Source of the DNA: Rubrivivax sp. | Lineage (GTDB): Bacteria > Pseudomonadota > Gammaproteobacteria > Burkholderiales > Burkholderiaceae_C | Length of the DNA stretch: 64,000 bases | Direction: 5' to 3' | NCBI GenBank assembly: GCA_016707445.1 | Contig: JADJHR010000003.1 | Location: 186,001 to 250,000, forward strand | Shown here: positions 42,549 through 52,809 of the stretch, piece by piece | How positions within the stretch are numbered: the first letter of the stretch is position 1 | Layout: each line of letters starts with the position of its first letter | Made by a program: the position numbers and the translations under genes | Notes under the pieces: model-generated | What the model saw: only the letters and a program-made list of their open reading frames with translations | The model's database searches: none | What the model was told of the DNA's origin: nothing

Positions 42549-42575
42549 AAAAGGGCCGCTGAAAGCGGCCCTTTT
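42549..42575. terminator. Bidirectional terminator between secA and the S8 protease gene
   Basis: Perfect 12-bp stem AAAAGGGCCGCT/AGCGGCCCTTTT with a 3-base loop. The T-run on either strand lets it serve both convergent genes. Confidence 0.85.
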
Positions 42576-42597
42576 CAGATCATGGATTGCCCGAGCT

Positions 42598-45500
42598 TCA
42601 GGGGATCACGAAGGCCTGGCTCTCGTCGCCGGCGTTGCGCCGGTACATGAACAGCAGGCCGGTTTCGCTGCTCTGCGCAGCGGTGACGGCGGTGTTCTTC
42701 GTGAACGGCACGTTCAGCAGCGGGCCCTTCGCCACCGACCCGAACGGGACACCGCTGGTGACACTGAACTTCGGGGTGGCAGGCGTGAACTTCATGCTTT
42801 CGACGCTGTCGGTGGGGGCGCCAGTGAAGTAGTTGTCGTAGGCATACAGCGAAATACCCAGTGTCGCGGTGGTGGGTGCATTCAGGCTCGGGTAGCTGGC
42901 GGGCAGCCCGGCAGTGTTAAGTAGCACCGTGAAGATCAGGTTGCCGGAGTTCAGGTCGGCATCGGTGTAGAAGACCGAAGCGCCCGCGTTGTCGGAGAGC
43001 CGAACCAGATAGACACGGTTTTGCCCCGAAGCGCCGAACCCGCCCGACTCCTTGTTGTAAATGACATAGTCATCCACGCCATCATTGTTGGTGTCGATGT
43101 AGATGTCGAACTCGGCCGGGTAGTTCGGGTGTGAGCGCCTCCCGAAATTGCTGATCGCGAACTCGAGGCAGTTGGCGCCGCAAATCGCCGGCGGCAGATA
43201 GCGCACACCCACTGAACGCACGTCGATGGTCGCGAAGTTGTCGCCGGGGTTCGGGAAATTGCCCGCCGGCTGCTGCGCACTGGTGCCGATGAGCGAGTAC
43301 ACGTCGTAGTCATAGCCGTCGAAGGCTGCGCCGACGTTCTTCAGCGTGATCACGTTGGCGGCGCGCGCACCCGTGGGCCGAATGCCGGTGATGGCGGCGG
43401 CTTTTCGCGGCAGCACGTGCCAGGGTACCGAGAGCTTCTCGGCGCCGGCGGTCAGAGTCAAGTAACCGTCGTACTCCGGGCCGTTGAGCAGGGCTCCGTC
43501 GCCACCGTTCGAGCCGCCATTCAGCGTCCAGTCGGGCAGCGTGGCTGGGTTTATGACCAGCTTAACCGGCACGGCTGCGCTGCCACCGGCAGGCACCGTT
43601 ACCGTAGCCTGCACCTGTACCAGAACGGCGCCCGAGGCTGCGTCGTCGGCGTAGCGGAAGCTCGGCGTGATGGTGAAGGTTCGCGCTGTGGCAGAGAAGT
43701 TCTCGACCGTCAGCGTCTTGTTCAGGATCAGCTGCTTGTCGGCCTCGACGGCGCCGAAGGACAGCGCCGCAGACAGCGCCTGCGTATCCCAGGCAGCCGA
43801 ACTCAGGGCCACGGCGCGGTTGACCCGCAGTTCACCAGCGCCTATGCGCGTGATCGGCGCCAGCCCGCCCGGCAAGGTCGCCGGGTTGGTGTAGACCACC
43901 GTCTCTGCGCTGTTCATCAACAGCGCCTTGATCTGCAGTGCGGAACGCGCCGGGTGCGCCTGCACCATCAGCGCCGCCGCGCCCGCCACCATCGGTGCAG
44001 CACCTGAAGTGCCACCGAAAGCGGTGGTGCCGGTGCCGGTGCCGTGCTCGGCCGATATCGATGCGCCGGGCGCGCCGATCTCGGGCTTGATCAGGTTCGT
44101 GCCCATGGCCGGGCCGCGCGACGACGTTCCCGCCATGCTACCAACCAGTGCGATGGAGGCAGCATTGCTCATCGAGACATTGACCGTCTGCAACGCTGTG
44201 AGCCTGCCCTTGATGCTGCTGGCCAGCGACTGCTGGATGACCATCGAAGGCACGAAATTCGAACCATCGCCCTGAGAAAAGGATACGGCGTCGCCGGCAG
44301 CGACGAGGCCGATCAGGGTGCCGATGGCACCGGCGTTCGCTGCCTTGTCGACCTTCTCGCTGATGCTGCAGGTGCCGCGATCGATGAGCGCAATCTTGCC
44401 CGCCGGGCTGACCAGCAATGCGTCGCCGGCGCAGCCTCGTCCGACATAGACCACGTCGCCCGTGACGCCGGCGCCGATGGGCGCCCAATCCAGCGTGGCG
44501 GTGTTGCCGTACACGCCGGCGATCGACGCCGGTGCGTTGACGAGCAGCGGGACGGCTGAGGCGCTGGGCACCTGCGTCTGCGCGACGCTGATCGCCCCAG
44601 GGGCGATCGACGGCGAACCGGCGATGTACGGCCGGTCTGCCGAATTGCCGGCCGAGATGACCACGATCACGCCTGAAGCCACGGCATTGCTGACGGCCTG
44701 CGTCATGTCGTCTTCGACCTGACCGTAGCTGCTGCCCAGCGACAAGTTGATGACGTCGACCGCGTCGTCGGTGGCAGGGTTGCCGTCGGGGTCAAGCGCG
44801 AAGTCCATGCCTTTCAGCATGGCGATGCCATTGCAACTGCTGCTGACGCTCGAACACACCTTGACCGCGTAGAGCTGCGCGCCCGGCGCCATGCCCTTGT
44901 GCGTGCCGTCCAGGCTCTTGCCGGCGATGATGTCGGACACGTGCGTGCCGTGGCCGCCTGCGGCCCCGTCGTCGATCGGGTTCGGGTCTTCGCTTCGCGT
45001 GTTGCTCGTCGTCGACCATGTCGAGCCGGTAAAGTCATAGCCACCGACCACCTTGGCCGTGGGGAAAAGGCCGACCGGGATGACGGCGGGGTTGGCGGTC
45101 GCCGCGGCATAATCGGCCGCAAGCCCAGACCCACCGAGGTTCTTGTGCGTGTAGTCGATGCCCGAGTCGAGCACGGCAATGCGCACGCCGGTGCCGTCGG
45201 CCCCGCCGGCCTGCACGGCAGCGCCGCCGACGTAGGGCACGGTCTCGCTCAGGTGCATTTCGTAGTGGATCACCGGCCGCACGCGCACCACGCCGGGCAT
45301 CTTGGCCAGGTCGGGCAGTCGCGCTGCATCAATGGTTACGGCAATGGCGTTGTGCGCTACTGCACGCGGCCAAGTTCCTTGGCACCCAGCGCCGACATGC
45401 GGTCGGCCGTGGCGGCCTGCTGTGCCATCACGCTGGCGCGCTGTGCCACCATGGCCGCAGCCATGGTTCTGCCTTCGCCGGTTCGTGAGCTGAGCGCGCG

Positions 45501-45773
45501 GGCGCGCCCGCTCTCACCCTTGTTCAACAACGCCCTGGCCCGTGCCACCGAGTTCACGTCGAGCTGCACCCAGACGTCGACCTTGCCCTTGGTTGCCTTC
45601 AAACGCGGGTCGACGACTGCTGCTACCGGCGCTGTCATCTGGCGCAGTGCGGTGGCCCGGCCGTCTGCCGCGGCGGGCGCCGATGTTGATGGATCGGTCT
45701 TGCTGCCGCCGCCACAAGCGGCCAGGGCAGCCGCCACGACGATGGACGAAATGCCCAAACGGAAACGATTCAT
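42598..45773 (-). pseudogene. S8 subtilisin-like lipoprotein protease with PA domain, interrupted by one frameshift
   Basis: The gene is readable in two frames. Frame one (45773 to 45357) begins MNRFRLGISSIVVAAALAACGGG, a lipoprotein signal with lipobox LAAC, then a prodomain ending LGAKELGRVQ and a TAG stop. Frame two continues from about 45357 down to 42598, with NAIAVTIDAARLPDLAKMPGVVRV completing the prodomain. It then has the S8 triad: Asp in AVLDSGIDY (45166-45168), His in GGHGTHVSD (44950-44952), Ser in FGGTSGAAPM (44005-44007), and the AGNS oxyanion Asn. A PA domain is inserted before the Ser, and a C-terminal beta-rich region follows. Inserting one base after GTGCAGTA restores the frame. 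It may be a true lesion or a sequence error; everything else is intact. Expected to be an outer-membrane or periplasmic protease. Confidence 0.85.
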
Positions 45774-45857
45774 AAGTGAACTCCGAGAGACAGGGGCGAT
45801 GCGCGCGAGGCTACCTGCGAAGCGCACGATCGCGAAGGGGTTGTGCTCGAAAAAAGT

Positions 45858-46436
45858 TCAGACCGCGCGGCGTTGGCGCGTGACAGTGCCGACGGCTGCC
45901 AACGCAAGGGCCAGCAGCAGCAGTGAACTGGGCTCAGGGATGGTGCCGTCGTCGATGGTGAAACCGCGGATCGTTGTGGTGGCAGAGCCGCCAAGGTTGT
46001 CGGAAGACGTGCTGAAGCCGAAGTACTGGCCGGCCTGGACGAAGACCGAAGTTGCTCCGGACGGTGACGGCGCGTCAAGGTCCGGGTACAGCTGCGCGAA
46101 GCCGTCAACCAGGTCCAAAGGAGAGTCGGTGCCTGACAGCACATAGCCGAATGGGTCGTAAAACGGGGAGAGGTCGAGGGTCGAGTAGGCCCAGCTGAAG
46201 GTCACCGTGGTGTCGACGGCGAACTGGATATAGAAGTTGGTGTACGACATTTCGAACGAGCCGTCGTCGCCACTCGTCAGACTGATCGAGTTCGGCGCAC
46301 CCGCGGTGTTGATGGCACCCGTTCCGGCGCTCTGCGTCCAGTTCGCAACTGCGTAGTCGCCATTGAACCCGGAAACGGGGGCGGCGTTGGCCAGGCCGAC
46401 AACGGACATCACGGCGGCAAGCAAAAGGCGTTTCAT
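45858..46436 (-). CDS. PEP-CTERM sorting domain-containing protein
   Basis: 192-aa exported protein. It has a signal peptide (MKRLLLAAVMSVVGLANA) and a C-terminal sorting tag: IPEPSSLLLLALALAAVGTVTRQRR, with the PEP motif, a hydrophobic helix and a basic end. Exosortase is thought to cut such tags and release or attach the protein to the outer surface, in bacteria that make exopolysaccharide. The middle is beta-rich with FTFSWAY-like and DNLGGSATTTIRGFTIDDG segments and no known enzyme domain. Upstream lies a sigma-54 type promoter at 46491-46507. It ends 84 bp before the S8 protease start, which may be cotranscribed. Confidence 0.88.
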   Translation of the reverse strand: MKRLLLAAVMSVVGLANAAPVSGFNGDYAVANWTQSAGTGAINTAGAPNSISLTSGDDGSFEMSYTNFYIQFAVDTTVTFSWAYSTLDLSPFYDPFGYVLSGTDSPLDLVDGFAQLYPDLDAPSPSGATSVFVQAGQYFGFSTSSDNLGGSATTTIRGFTIDDGTIPEPSSLLLLALALAAVGTVTRQRRAV

Positions 46437-46490
46437 CGGATCCTCGATATCAATTGGGTTGAAAGGCTTTGAAGCTGTCCGGTCAACGAT

Positions 46491-46507
46491 TGCAAGAAGT
46501 GCGCCAA
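46491..46507 (-). promoter_or_regulatory. Sigma-54 (-24/-12) promoter for the PEP-CTERM gene
   Basis: Minus strand reads TTGGCGCACTTCTTGCA, against the RpoN consensus YTGGCACGRNNNTTGCW: the GG (-24) and GC (-12) are exact and correctly spaced. The predicted start site is near 46480, giving a leader of about 44 nt before the ATG at 46436. Confidence 0.65.
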
Positions 46508-46570
46508 TTCAGACTTAGCCTTGGCAGGGCCAAGCGAAAGCGAGCGAAGCGCGGCGCACGCGGCGGCTTC

Positions 46571-46598
46571 TGTAAAGTTTTTCGGCGTCGGGTTTACC
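46571..46598. promoter_or_regulatory. Dyad TGTAAA-N16-TTTACC, candidate enhancer site
   Basis: Six-base half-sites, five of six symmetric, with CGGCG/CGACG-type sequence inside. It is centred about 80 bp from one -24 element and 66 bp from the other, typical for a sigma-54 activator. PEP-CTERM regulators of the PrsK/PrsR type are sigma-54 activators (recalled), so PrsR is the leading candidate. Confidence 0.5.
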
Positions 46599-46648
46599 TT
46601 GGTGCCACAGGCCGACGGCCGGAACTGATGCCCTCTGTGCACCGCGCG

Positions 46649-46665
46649 CTGGACCTGTCTTTGCA
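46649..46665 (+). promoter_or_regulatory. Sigma-54 (-24/-12) promoter for the propeptide-like lipoprotein gene
   Basis: Plus strand reads CTGGACCTGTCTTTGCA, with GG and GC at the right 10-base spacing and TTGCA exact; CA at positions 4-5 of the -24 box is replaced by AC. The start site would be near 46677, 80 bp before the ATG at 46756. Confidence 0.5.
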
Positions 46666-46755
46666 CGGCAAGGTCAGTGCGTCATTCCCGCGTGCGTGCC
46701 GCGCGCCATTTCGGCATGCGCTATCCTGCCCCTGAGACCCTCTGCCCACACAGTC

Positions 46756-47262
46756 ATGGCTGTCCCATGCAAGCCGCCCGCGTCGCGAACCGCTGGCCGC
46801 CAAACGTGGAAGCGCGCTGGGTTCAGCTGTTGCGCAGCGGTAATCGTTTGTTCTATGTCGGCCTGCGGCGCAGCCGACCATGCGTGCAGCACTCGCCTGC
46901 TGGTCGAAGGGGTACAGGAGTCGGTTGTCGTGGAAGCAGGTCCTTGCAGTGCCACGCCGGCGACCGGGCGCGTGAAGGTCTGGGTCGACCTTGCCATGCC
47001 CGCGATGGCCGCCGTGCCCATGCCGTCGCCATCCTCGCGCAGCGACTACTACCAGGCGCTGCAGGCTCAGCAGTCGGGACTGTCCGCACGACTGCATGCG
47101 CTTGGCGCCACGGAACTGGCGCGCGTGTATCTGGTGCGCAACGCGATCGTCGTTGAACTGCCCGCCTCGGCCATCGAGGCGGTGCGCCGATTGCCCGGCG
47201 TGCGGCGGGTCAGCCTCGTCACTCACCCGTACCGCATCGACCCGCCGCCGCCAACCCAGTGA
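46756..47262 (+). CDS. Stand-alone S8 propeptide-like (inhibitor I9-like) lipoprotein
   Basis: About 168 aa. A basic, long n-region is followed by a hydrophobic stretch ending CAAVIVCSMSAC, a plausible though non-standard lipobox. The mature part (GRVKVWVDLAMP... LHALGATELARVYLVRNAIVVELPASAIEAVRRLPGVRRVSLV) aligns by eye with the prodomain of the S8 protease encoded at 45.3-45.8 kb (VDVWVQL, LGAKELGRV, NAIAVTI, PGVVRV). No protease domain follows. It may be a dedicated inhibitor or chaperone of that protease, or a remnant of a duplicate. The start could also be GTG 46696 or ATG 46855; 46756 best gives a signal. Confidence 0.65.
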   Translation: MAVPCKPPASRTAGRQTWKRAGFSCCAAVIVCSMSACGAADHACSTRLLVEGVQESVVVEAGPCSATPATGRVKVWVDLAMPAMAAVPMPSPSSRSDYYQALQAQQSGLSARLHALGATELARVYLVRNAIVVELPASAIEAVRRLPGVRRVSLVTHPYRIDPPPPTQ

Positions 47263-47463
47263 CCCCTGGCGCCAGCGGCTCCCGTGGCCGGTGGCCGCAG
47301 TTGTGACACCGGAGACGCCGGGCTCGCAAGTGAACCCACACGGGCCCATGCGTCCATCCGGCGTCCTGATGGTGGTGAGGTTCAACGGAGGCCCGCGCAG
47401 GCAAGGATTTGAATCGAAGACTGTGACGGCGCGTCCGTCCGACGCCTTCGCGCTGCGACTTCC

Positions 47464-47469
47464 TACAAT
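47464..47469 (+). promoter_or_regulatory. Putative -10 element for argJ
   Basis: TACAAT 29 bp before the argJ ATG, in the same CTTCCTACAAT context and at the same distance as in argB. Confidence 0.45.
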
Positions 47470-47498
47470 CCCGGCTCCCTGTCGACCGGACGCATTTC

Positions 47499-48728
47499 AT
47501 GCCCGTCAATCTCAATGCCCCCGAGCACCTGGCTCTGCACCCGGTTCCCGGCCTGCGCATCGGCACCGCGATGGCCGGCATCCGAAAGGCCAACCGGCGC
47601 GACCTGGTGCTGTTCGAGCTGGCCGAGGGCAGTGCGGTGGCCGGGGTGTTCACGAAGAACCGCTTCTGCGCCGCGCCGGTGCAGGTGTGCCGCGAACATC
47701 TGGCAGCCGGCAGCGGCATCCGCGCTTTGGTCGTCAACACCGGCAACGCCAACGCCGGCACCGGTGCCGATGGCCTGGTGCGGGCGCGGCGCACCTGTGA
47801 TGCCGTGGCCGCGCTGCTGGGCATCGAGGTCAGTGCCGTGCTGCCCTTTTCCACCGGCGTGATCATGGAGACGCTGCCGGTCGAACGCATCGAGGCCGGC
47901 CTGCCGGCGGCCCAGGCCGACCTGGCCGAGTCGCACTGGGCCGAAGCGGCGCAGGGCATCATGACCACCGACACCGTGCCCAAGGCGGCGTCGCGTCAGG
48001 TCTCGATCGGTGGCCGCACGGTCACGATCACCGGCATCAGCAAGGGTGCCGGCATGATCCGGCCGAACATGGCGACCATGCTCGGCTTCGTCGCCACCGA
48101 CGCCGTGATCGCGCCCGCGCTGCTGGCCACCCTGGTGCGTCAGGCGGCCGACGCCAGCTTCAACCGCATCACGATCGACGGCGACACCTCGACCAACGAT
48201 TCATTCATGCTGATCGCCACGCAGCGCGCCGGGCATGCCGAGATCAGCGACCTGGCATCGGCCGACGGCCAGGCGCTGGCCGATGCCGTGATCGACGTGT
48301 CGCGCCAGCTGGCGCAGGCCATCGTGCGCGACGGCGAAGGCGCCACCAAGTTCATCACCGTCCAGGTCGACGGCGGCCGCGACGAGGCCGAGTGCAGGCT
48401 GGTGGCCTATGCGATCGCGCATTCACCGCTGGTCAAGACCGCGTTTTTTGCCAGTGACCCGAACCTCGGGCGCATCCTGGCCGCGGTGGGCTACGCCGGC
48501 ATCGACGACCTCGACCAGGGGCTGATCGACCTGCACCTGGACGATGTGCTGGTGGCGGTGCAAGGTGGTCGCAACCCGGCCTATCGTGAAGAAGACGGCC
48601 AGCGCGTGATGAAGCAGGCCGAGATCACGGTGCGCGTCAGCTTGAACCGCGGGCCGGCGTGCACCGAAGTCTGGACCTGCGACCTGTCGCACGACTACGT
48701 CAGCATCAACGCCGACTACCGATCTTGA
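47499..48728 (+). CDS. argJ: Bifunctional glutamate N-acetyltransferase/N-acetylornithine transferase
   Basis: 409-aa enzyme of the cyclic arginine pathway, moving acetyl from acetylornithine to glutamate and also making acetylglutamate from acetyl-CoA. It is made as a precursor that cuts itself at the conserved Thr in KGAGMIRPNMATMLGF. N-terminal GTAMAGIRKANRRDLVLFELAEGS and TNRFC-like segments, and C-terminal SPLVKTAFFASDPNLGRILAAVGYAG, are typical. argB is 25 kb away, possibly under a similar promoter. Confidence 0.97.
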   Translation: MPVNLNAPEHLALHPVPGLRIGTAMAGIRKANRRDLVLFELAEGSAVAGVFTKNRFCAAPVQVCREHLAAGSGIRALVVNTGNANAGTGADGLVRARRTCDAVAALLGIEVSAVLPFSTGVIMETLPVERIEAGLPAAQADLAESHWAEAAQGIMTTDTVPKAASRQVSIGGRTVTITGISKGAGMIRPNMATMLGFVATDAVIAPALLATLVRQAADASFNRITIDGDTSTNDSFMLIATQRAGHAEISDLASADGQALADAVIDVSRQLAQAIVRDGEGATKFITVQVDGGRDEAECRLVAYAIAHSPLVKTAFFASDPNLGRILAAVGYAGIDDLDQGLIDLHLDDVLVAVQGGRNPAYREEDGQRVMKQAEITVRVSLNRGPACTEVWTCDLSHDYVSINADYRS

Positions 48729-48780
48729 CGCACCCCAGGCGGGTTGTCGCCGCTGCCCATCGCACGCGGCGGCGCAGTCG

Positions 48781-50097
48781 ATGAACGCCGCGCTGAACAC
48801 CGTGCTGCGCCAGTTCCGCCTGTCGGACGGCGATCTCTGGCATGACCTGGTGTATCGGCGGCTGTGGCTGTCGATCCTGACCAGTTCGTTCGGCGGCCAG
48901 GTGATGCTGCTGGCGCTGCCCTTGACGGCGGCAGTGCTGCTCAAGGCCACGCCGACGCAGATGGGGCTGCTGACGGCGGTCGAGCTGTCGCCGTTTCTGC
49001 TGCTGTCATTGCCGGCCGGGGTCTGGCTGGACCGCGTGCGCAAGCTGCCGGTGTACGTGGTCGGCGAGGTGCTGGTGGGGCTGGCGGCAGCCAGTGTCAC
49101 GCTGGCCTGGCTGGCCGGTGGCCTGGGCATGGCCTGGCTGTACGTGGTCGGCTTCATCGTCGGCAGCGTGCATGCGGTGTCGGGCACCGCCGCACAGATC
49201 GTGCTGACGCAGGTGGTCGCGCGTGAGCGCCTGGTCGAGGCGCATGCCAAGAACGCGCTGGCCACGTCGGGCGCTGAGGTGGCCGGGCCAGGTTTCGCCG
49301 GTTTCTTGATCAAGCTGTTCGGCGCACCCTGGACGATGACGGTCAACGCGGTACTGCTGATCGGGTCGGCCTGGATCCTGCGGGGCGTGCATGTCGACGA
49401 CAAGCCCGGCCCGCGCAACGGCACCGGCTTCTGGCGCGACCTGATCGCAGGCCTGCGCTTCGTGGCAAACACGCCGCTGCTGGTGGCGCTGGCGGTGCTG
49501 ATGGCGGTTTGGCAGATGTGCCATTACGCTGCGCTGGTGGTGCAGATCCTGGTGGCCACGCGCACGCTGGGCATGTCCGAGCAGACCGTGGGCCTGTGCT
49601 ACATGGGCATGGGCCTGGGCACCATCGGCGGCAGCATCTGGGGGCGGCGCATCAGCCAGCGCATCGGCCCCGGGCCCTGCCTGGTGCTGGGCTACGCGGT
49701 CACCGGCATCGGCTGGCTGCTGCCGGCGGTGGCACCGGCGGGCCGCTGGGGAGTGGCCGCCTTTGCCGCGATGATGATGCTGTTCACGATGGGCGCGGTG
49801 TTCATCTTCATCAACTTCCTGGCCCTGCGTCAGGCCGCCACGCCAGCGCCGCTGCTGGGCCGCATGACCAGCACCATGCGCTGGCTGAGCCTGCTCATGG
49901 CGCCGGCGGGTTCGCTCTTCGGTGGCTGGCTGGGCGAACATGTCGGACTGCGTTCGGCGCTGGCCTTTGCCGGCATCGTGTCGCTGCTGCTGGCCGCCTT
50001 GGCCTGGCAGTGGCCCTTGATCCGGCAGCTTCGGGCCCTGCCGACGCCGCAGCCTGTCTTGGGATCTATCGCCGCGGCGCCGGTGGCAGCGCACTGA
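48781..50097 (+). CDS. MFS transporter (EntS-like exporter family)
   Basis: 438-aa permease with about 12 transmembrane helices. N-terminal LWLSILTSSFGGQVMLLALPLTAAVLLKATPTQMGLLTA and the loop LPAGVWLDRVRKLPVYVVGEVL match the MFS_3/EntS group of drug and siderophore exporters. The end has LRQAATPAPLLGRMTSTMRWLSLLMAPAGSLFGGWLGE. Substrate unknown. Starts 52 bp after argJ and is convergent with ugpQ. Confidence 0.9.
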   Translation: MNAALNTVLRQFRLSDGDLWHDLVYRRLWLSILTSSFGGQVMLLALPLTAAVLLKATPTQMGLLTAVELSPFLLLSLPAGVWLDRVRKLPVYVVGEVLVGLAAASVTLAWLAGGLGMAWLYVVGFIVGSVHAVSGTAAQIVLTQVVARERLVEAHAKNALATSGAEVAGPGFAGFLIKLFGAPWTMTVNAVLLIGSAWILRGVHVDDKPGPRNGTGFWRDLIAGLRFVANTPLLVALAVLMAVWQMCHYAALVVQILVATRTLGMSEQTVGLCYMGMGLGTIGGSIWGRRISQRIGPGPCLVLGYAVTGIGWLLPAVAPAGRWGVAAFAAMMMLFTMGAVFIFINFLALRQAATPAPLLGRMTSTMRWLSLLMAPAGSLFGGWLGEHVGLRSALAFAGIVSLLLAALAWQWPLIRQLRALPTPQPVLGSIAAAPVAAH

Positions 50098-50129
50098 GCG
50101 CCGCCGGTCTGGCCACTGCGCTTGGCTTT

Positions 50130-50863
50130 TTACGCGGCCGGCGCGAAGCGGTCGACCGCGTCGGTGATCAAGCCGTCGATGCCCAGTGCGCGCAGGCGTT
50201 CGGCATCGGCAAGTTCGTTCACCGTGTAGCACAGCGCGCGCCGGCCCTGGGCATGCACCTGCGCCAGCAGGTCGGCGTCCATCAACTCGTGGTTCGTGAC
50301 CACGGCCACGCAGTCCAGTGCCTGCACCACGGCCGGCCAGCCCGGCCACAGCGTGTCCAGCAGCAGTGCGCGCGGCAGGTTGGGGGCGGCCGCCTGTGCC
50401 GCGTACAGCGCGTCCGGCGTGAACGAGCTCAGCAGCGGCGGCGTGGCGTCACCCTGCCACAGTCGGCGCACCGCTTCGGCCACCGTGCGGCCGGTGGCGG
50501 CCTCGTGCTCAGGCGTCGGCTTGATCTCGATGTTGAGCACGAAGCCGTTGCCGCGCACGAAGCGTGCGATGGCCTCGAGCGTGGGCATGGGCTCGCCGGC
50601 GAAGGCGCGGCTGTGCCAGCCGCCGGCGTCCAGCTGCGACAGCGCTGCCCAAGGCAGGTCGGCGGCCCGGCCGGTGCCATTGCTGGTGCGCTCGAGCGTG
50701 GCGTCGTGCAGCAGCATGGGCACGCCATCGGCGCTGAGCTTGACGTCGCATTCGAAGGCCCGATAGCCGTACCGCGCGCCCAGCCGAAACGCGGCCAGCG
50801 TGTTCTCGGGGGCCAGCGTGCCGGCACCGCGATGTGCCACCCACAGTGGGTAGGGCCAGGGCT

Positions 50864-50867
<4 letters not shown>
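50130..50867 (-). CDS. ugpQ: Glycerophosphodiester phosphodiesterase UgpQ
   Basis: 245-aa cytoplasmic GDPD that splits glycerophosphodiesters to glycerol-3-phosphate and an alcohol. The motif HRGAGTLAPENTLAAF has the catalytic His and Glu, and the second His/Asp segment is LLHDATLERTSNG. The C-terminal ALGIDGLITDAVDRF is typical. It overlaps ugpC by 4 bp and is the last gene of the ugp operon, so imported diesters are hydrolysed on entry. Confidence 0.95.
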
Positions 50868-51928
<1,061 letters not shown>

Positions 51929-51938
51929 CTGTTGCCTT

Positions 51939-52793
51939 CTATTTTTCGGTATCGACCAGGCCCTTGACGAACCATTTCTGCATCAGGATCACCACCAATG
52001 CGGGCGGGATCATGGCCAGGATGGCGGTGGCCATCACCACGTTCCATTCGGTGGCGGCATCGCCGCCGGTGATCATGCGCTTGATGCCCATCACCACCGG
52101 GTACATGTCTTCGCTGGTGGTCATCAGCAGCGGCCACAGGTACTGGTTCCAGCCGTAGATGAACTGGATCACGAACAGCGCGGCGATCGACGTGCGCGAC
52201 AGCGGCAGCAGCACGTCCCAGAAGAAGCGCAGCGGGCCGGCGCCGTCGATGCGCGCGGCTTCGACCAGTTCGTCGGGCACGGTCAGGAAGAACTGGCGGA
52301 ACAGGAAGGTGGCCGTGGCCGACGCGATCAGCGGCACCGTCAGGCCGGCGTAGGTGTTGAGCATGCCCAGGTCGGACACCACCTTGTAGGTGGGCAGGAT
52401 GCGTACCTCCACCGGCAGCATCAGCGTCACGAAGATCATCCAGAACACGATGCTGCGGCCGGGGAAACGAAAGTACACGACGGCAAAGGCCGACAGCAGC
52501 GAGATCACGATCTTGCCCACCGCGATCACCAGCGCCGTGATCAGGCTGACCGTCATCATCGGCGCCACCGGCGGGTTGCTGCCGCCCTGCGTGTTGCTGC
52601 CGACCAGGGCCCGCGTGTAGTTCGAGATCAACTGGTCGCCGGGCAGCAGCGACATCGGCACGTTCTGCACGATGGCCTCGGCCGTCTGCGTGCTGGCAAT
52701 GAAGGTGATGTAGACGGGGAAGGCGACGATCAGCACGCCCAGCAGCAGCACCAGGTGCGCCAGCGCATCGGCGACAGGGCGGTTTTCAACCAT
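51939..52793 (-). CDS. ugpE: sn-glycerol-3-phosphate ABC transporter permease UgpE
   Basis: 284-aa permease with six transmembrane segments. The EAA coupling loop is ELVEAARIDGAGPLRFFWDVLLPLS, which docks on UgpC. Starts MVENRPVADALAHLVLLLGVLIVAFPVYITFIAST. Partner of UgpA, 16 bp downstream of it. Confidence 0.95.
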   Translation of the reverse strand: MVENRPVADALAHLVLLLGVLIVAFPVYITFIASTQTAEAIVQNVPMSLLPGDQLISNYTRALVGSNTQGGSNPPVAPMMTVSLITALVIAVGKIVISLLSAFAVVYFRFPGRSIVFWMIFVTLMLPVEVRILPTYKVVSDLGMLNTYAGLTVPLIASATATFLFRQFFLTVPDELVEAARIDGAGPLRFFWDVLLPLSRTSIAALFVIQFIYGWNQYLWPLLMTTSEDMYPVVMGIKRMITGGDAATEWNVVMATAILAMIPPALVVILMQKWFVKGLVDTEK

Positions 52794-52809
52794 CTTGCAG
52801 ACCCGCCCT

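Larger units (their letters stand above)
46437..46755. other. 319-bp divergent regulatory region between the PEP-CTERM and propeptide-like genes
   Basis: No credible gene. It holds two outward-facing -24/-12 promoter matches (46491-46507 minus; 46649-46665 plus) and, between them, a TGTAAA/TTTACC dyad (46571-46598). GAGGA (46441-46445) is the ribosome site for the PEP-CTERM gene. Confidence 0.7.

Noticed and set aside
45300..45370. Programmed ribosomal frameshift in the S8 protease gene
   Set aside because: No slippery heptamer, no internal Shine-Dalgarno or stable pseudoknot seen near the stop; a simple one-base loss explains it.
47370..47460. tRNA remnant (GGATTTGAATC resembles a T-arm)
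   Set aside because: The flanking bases do not pair as a T-stem and no acceptor or anticodon arm is found.
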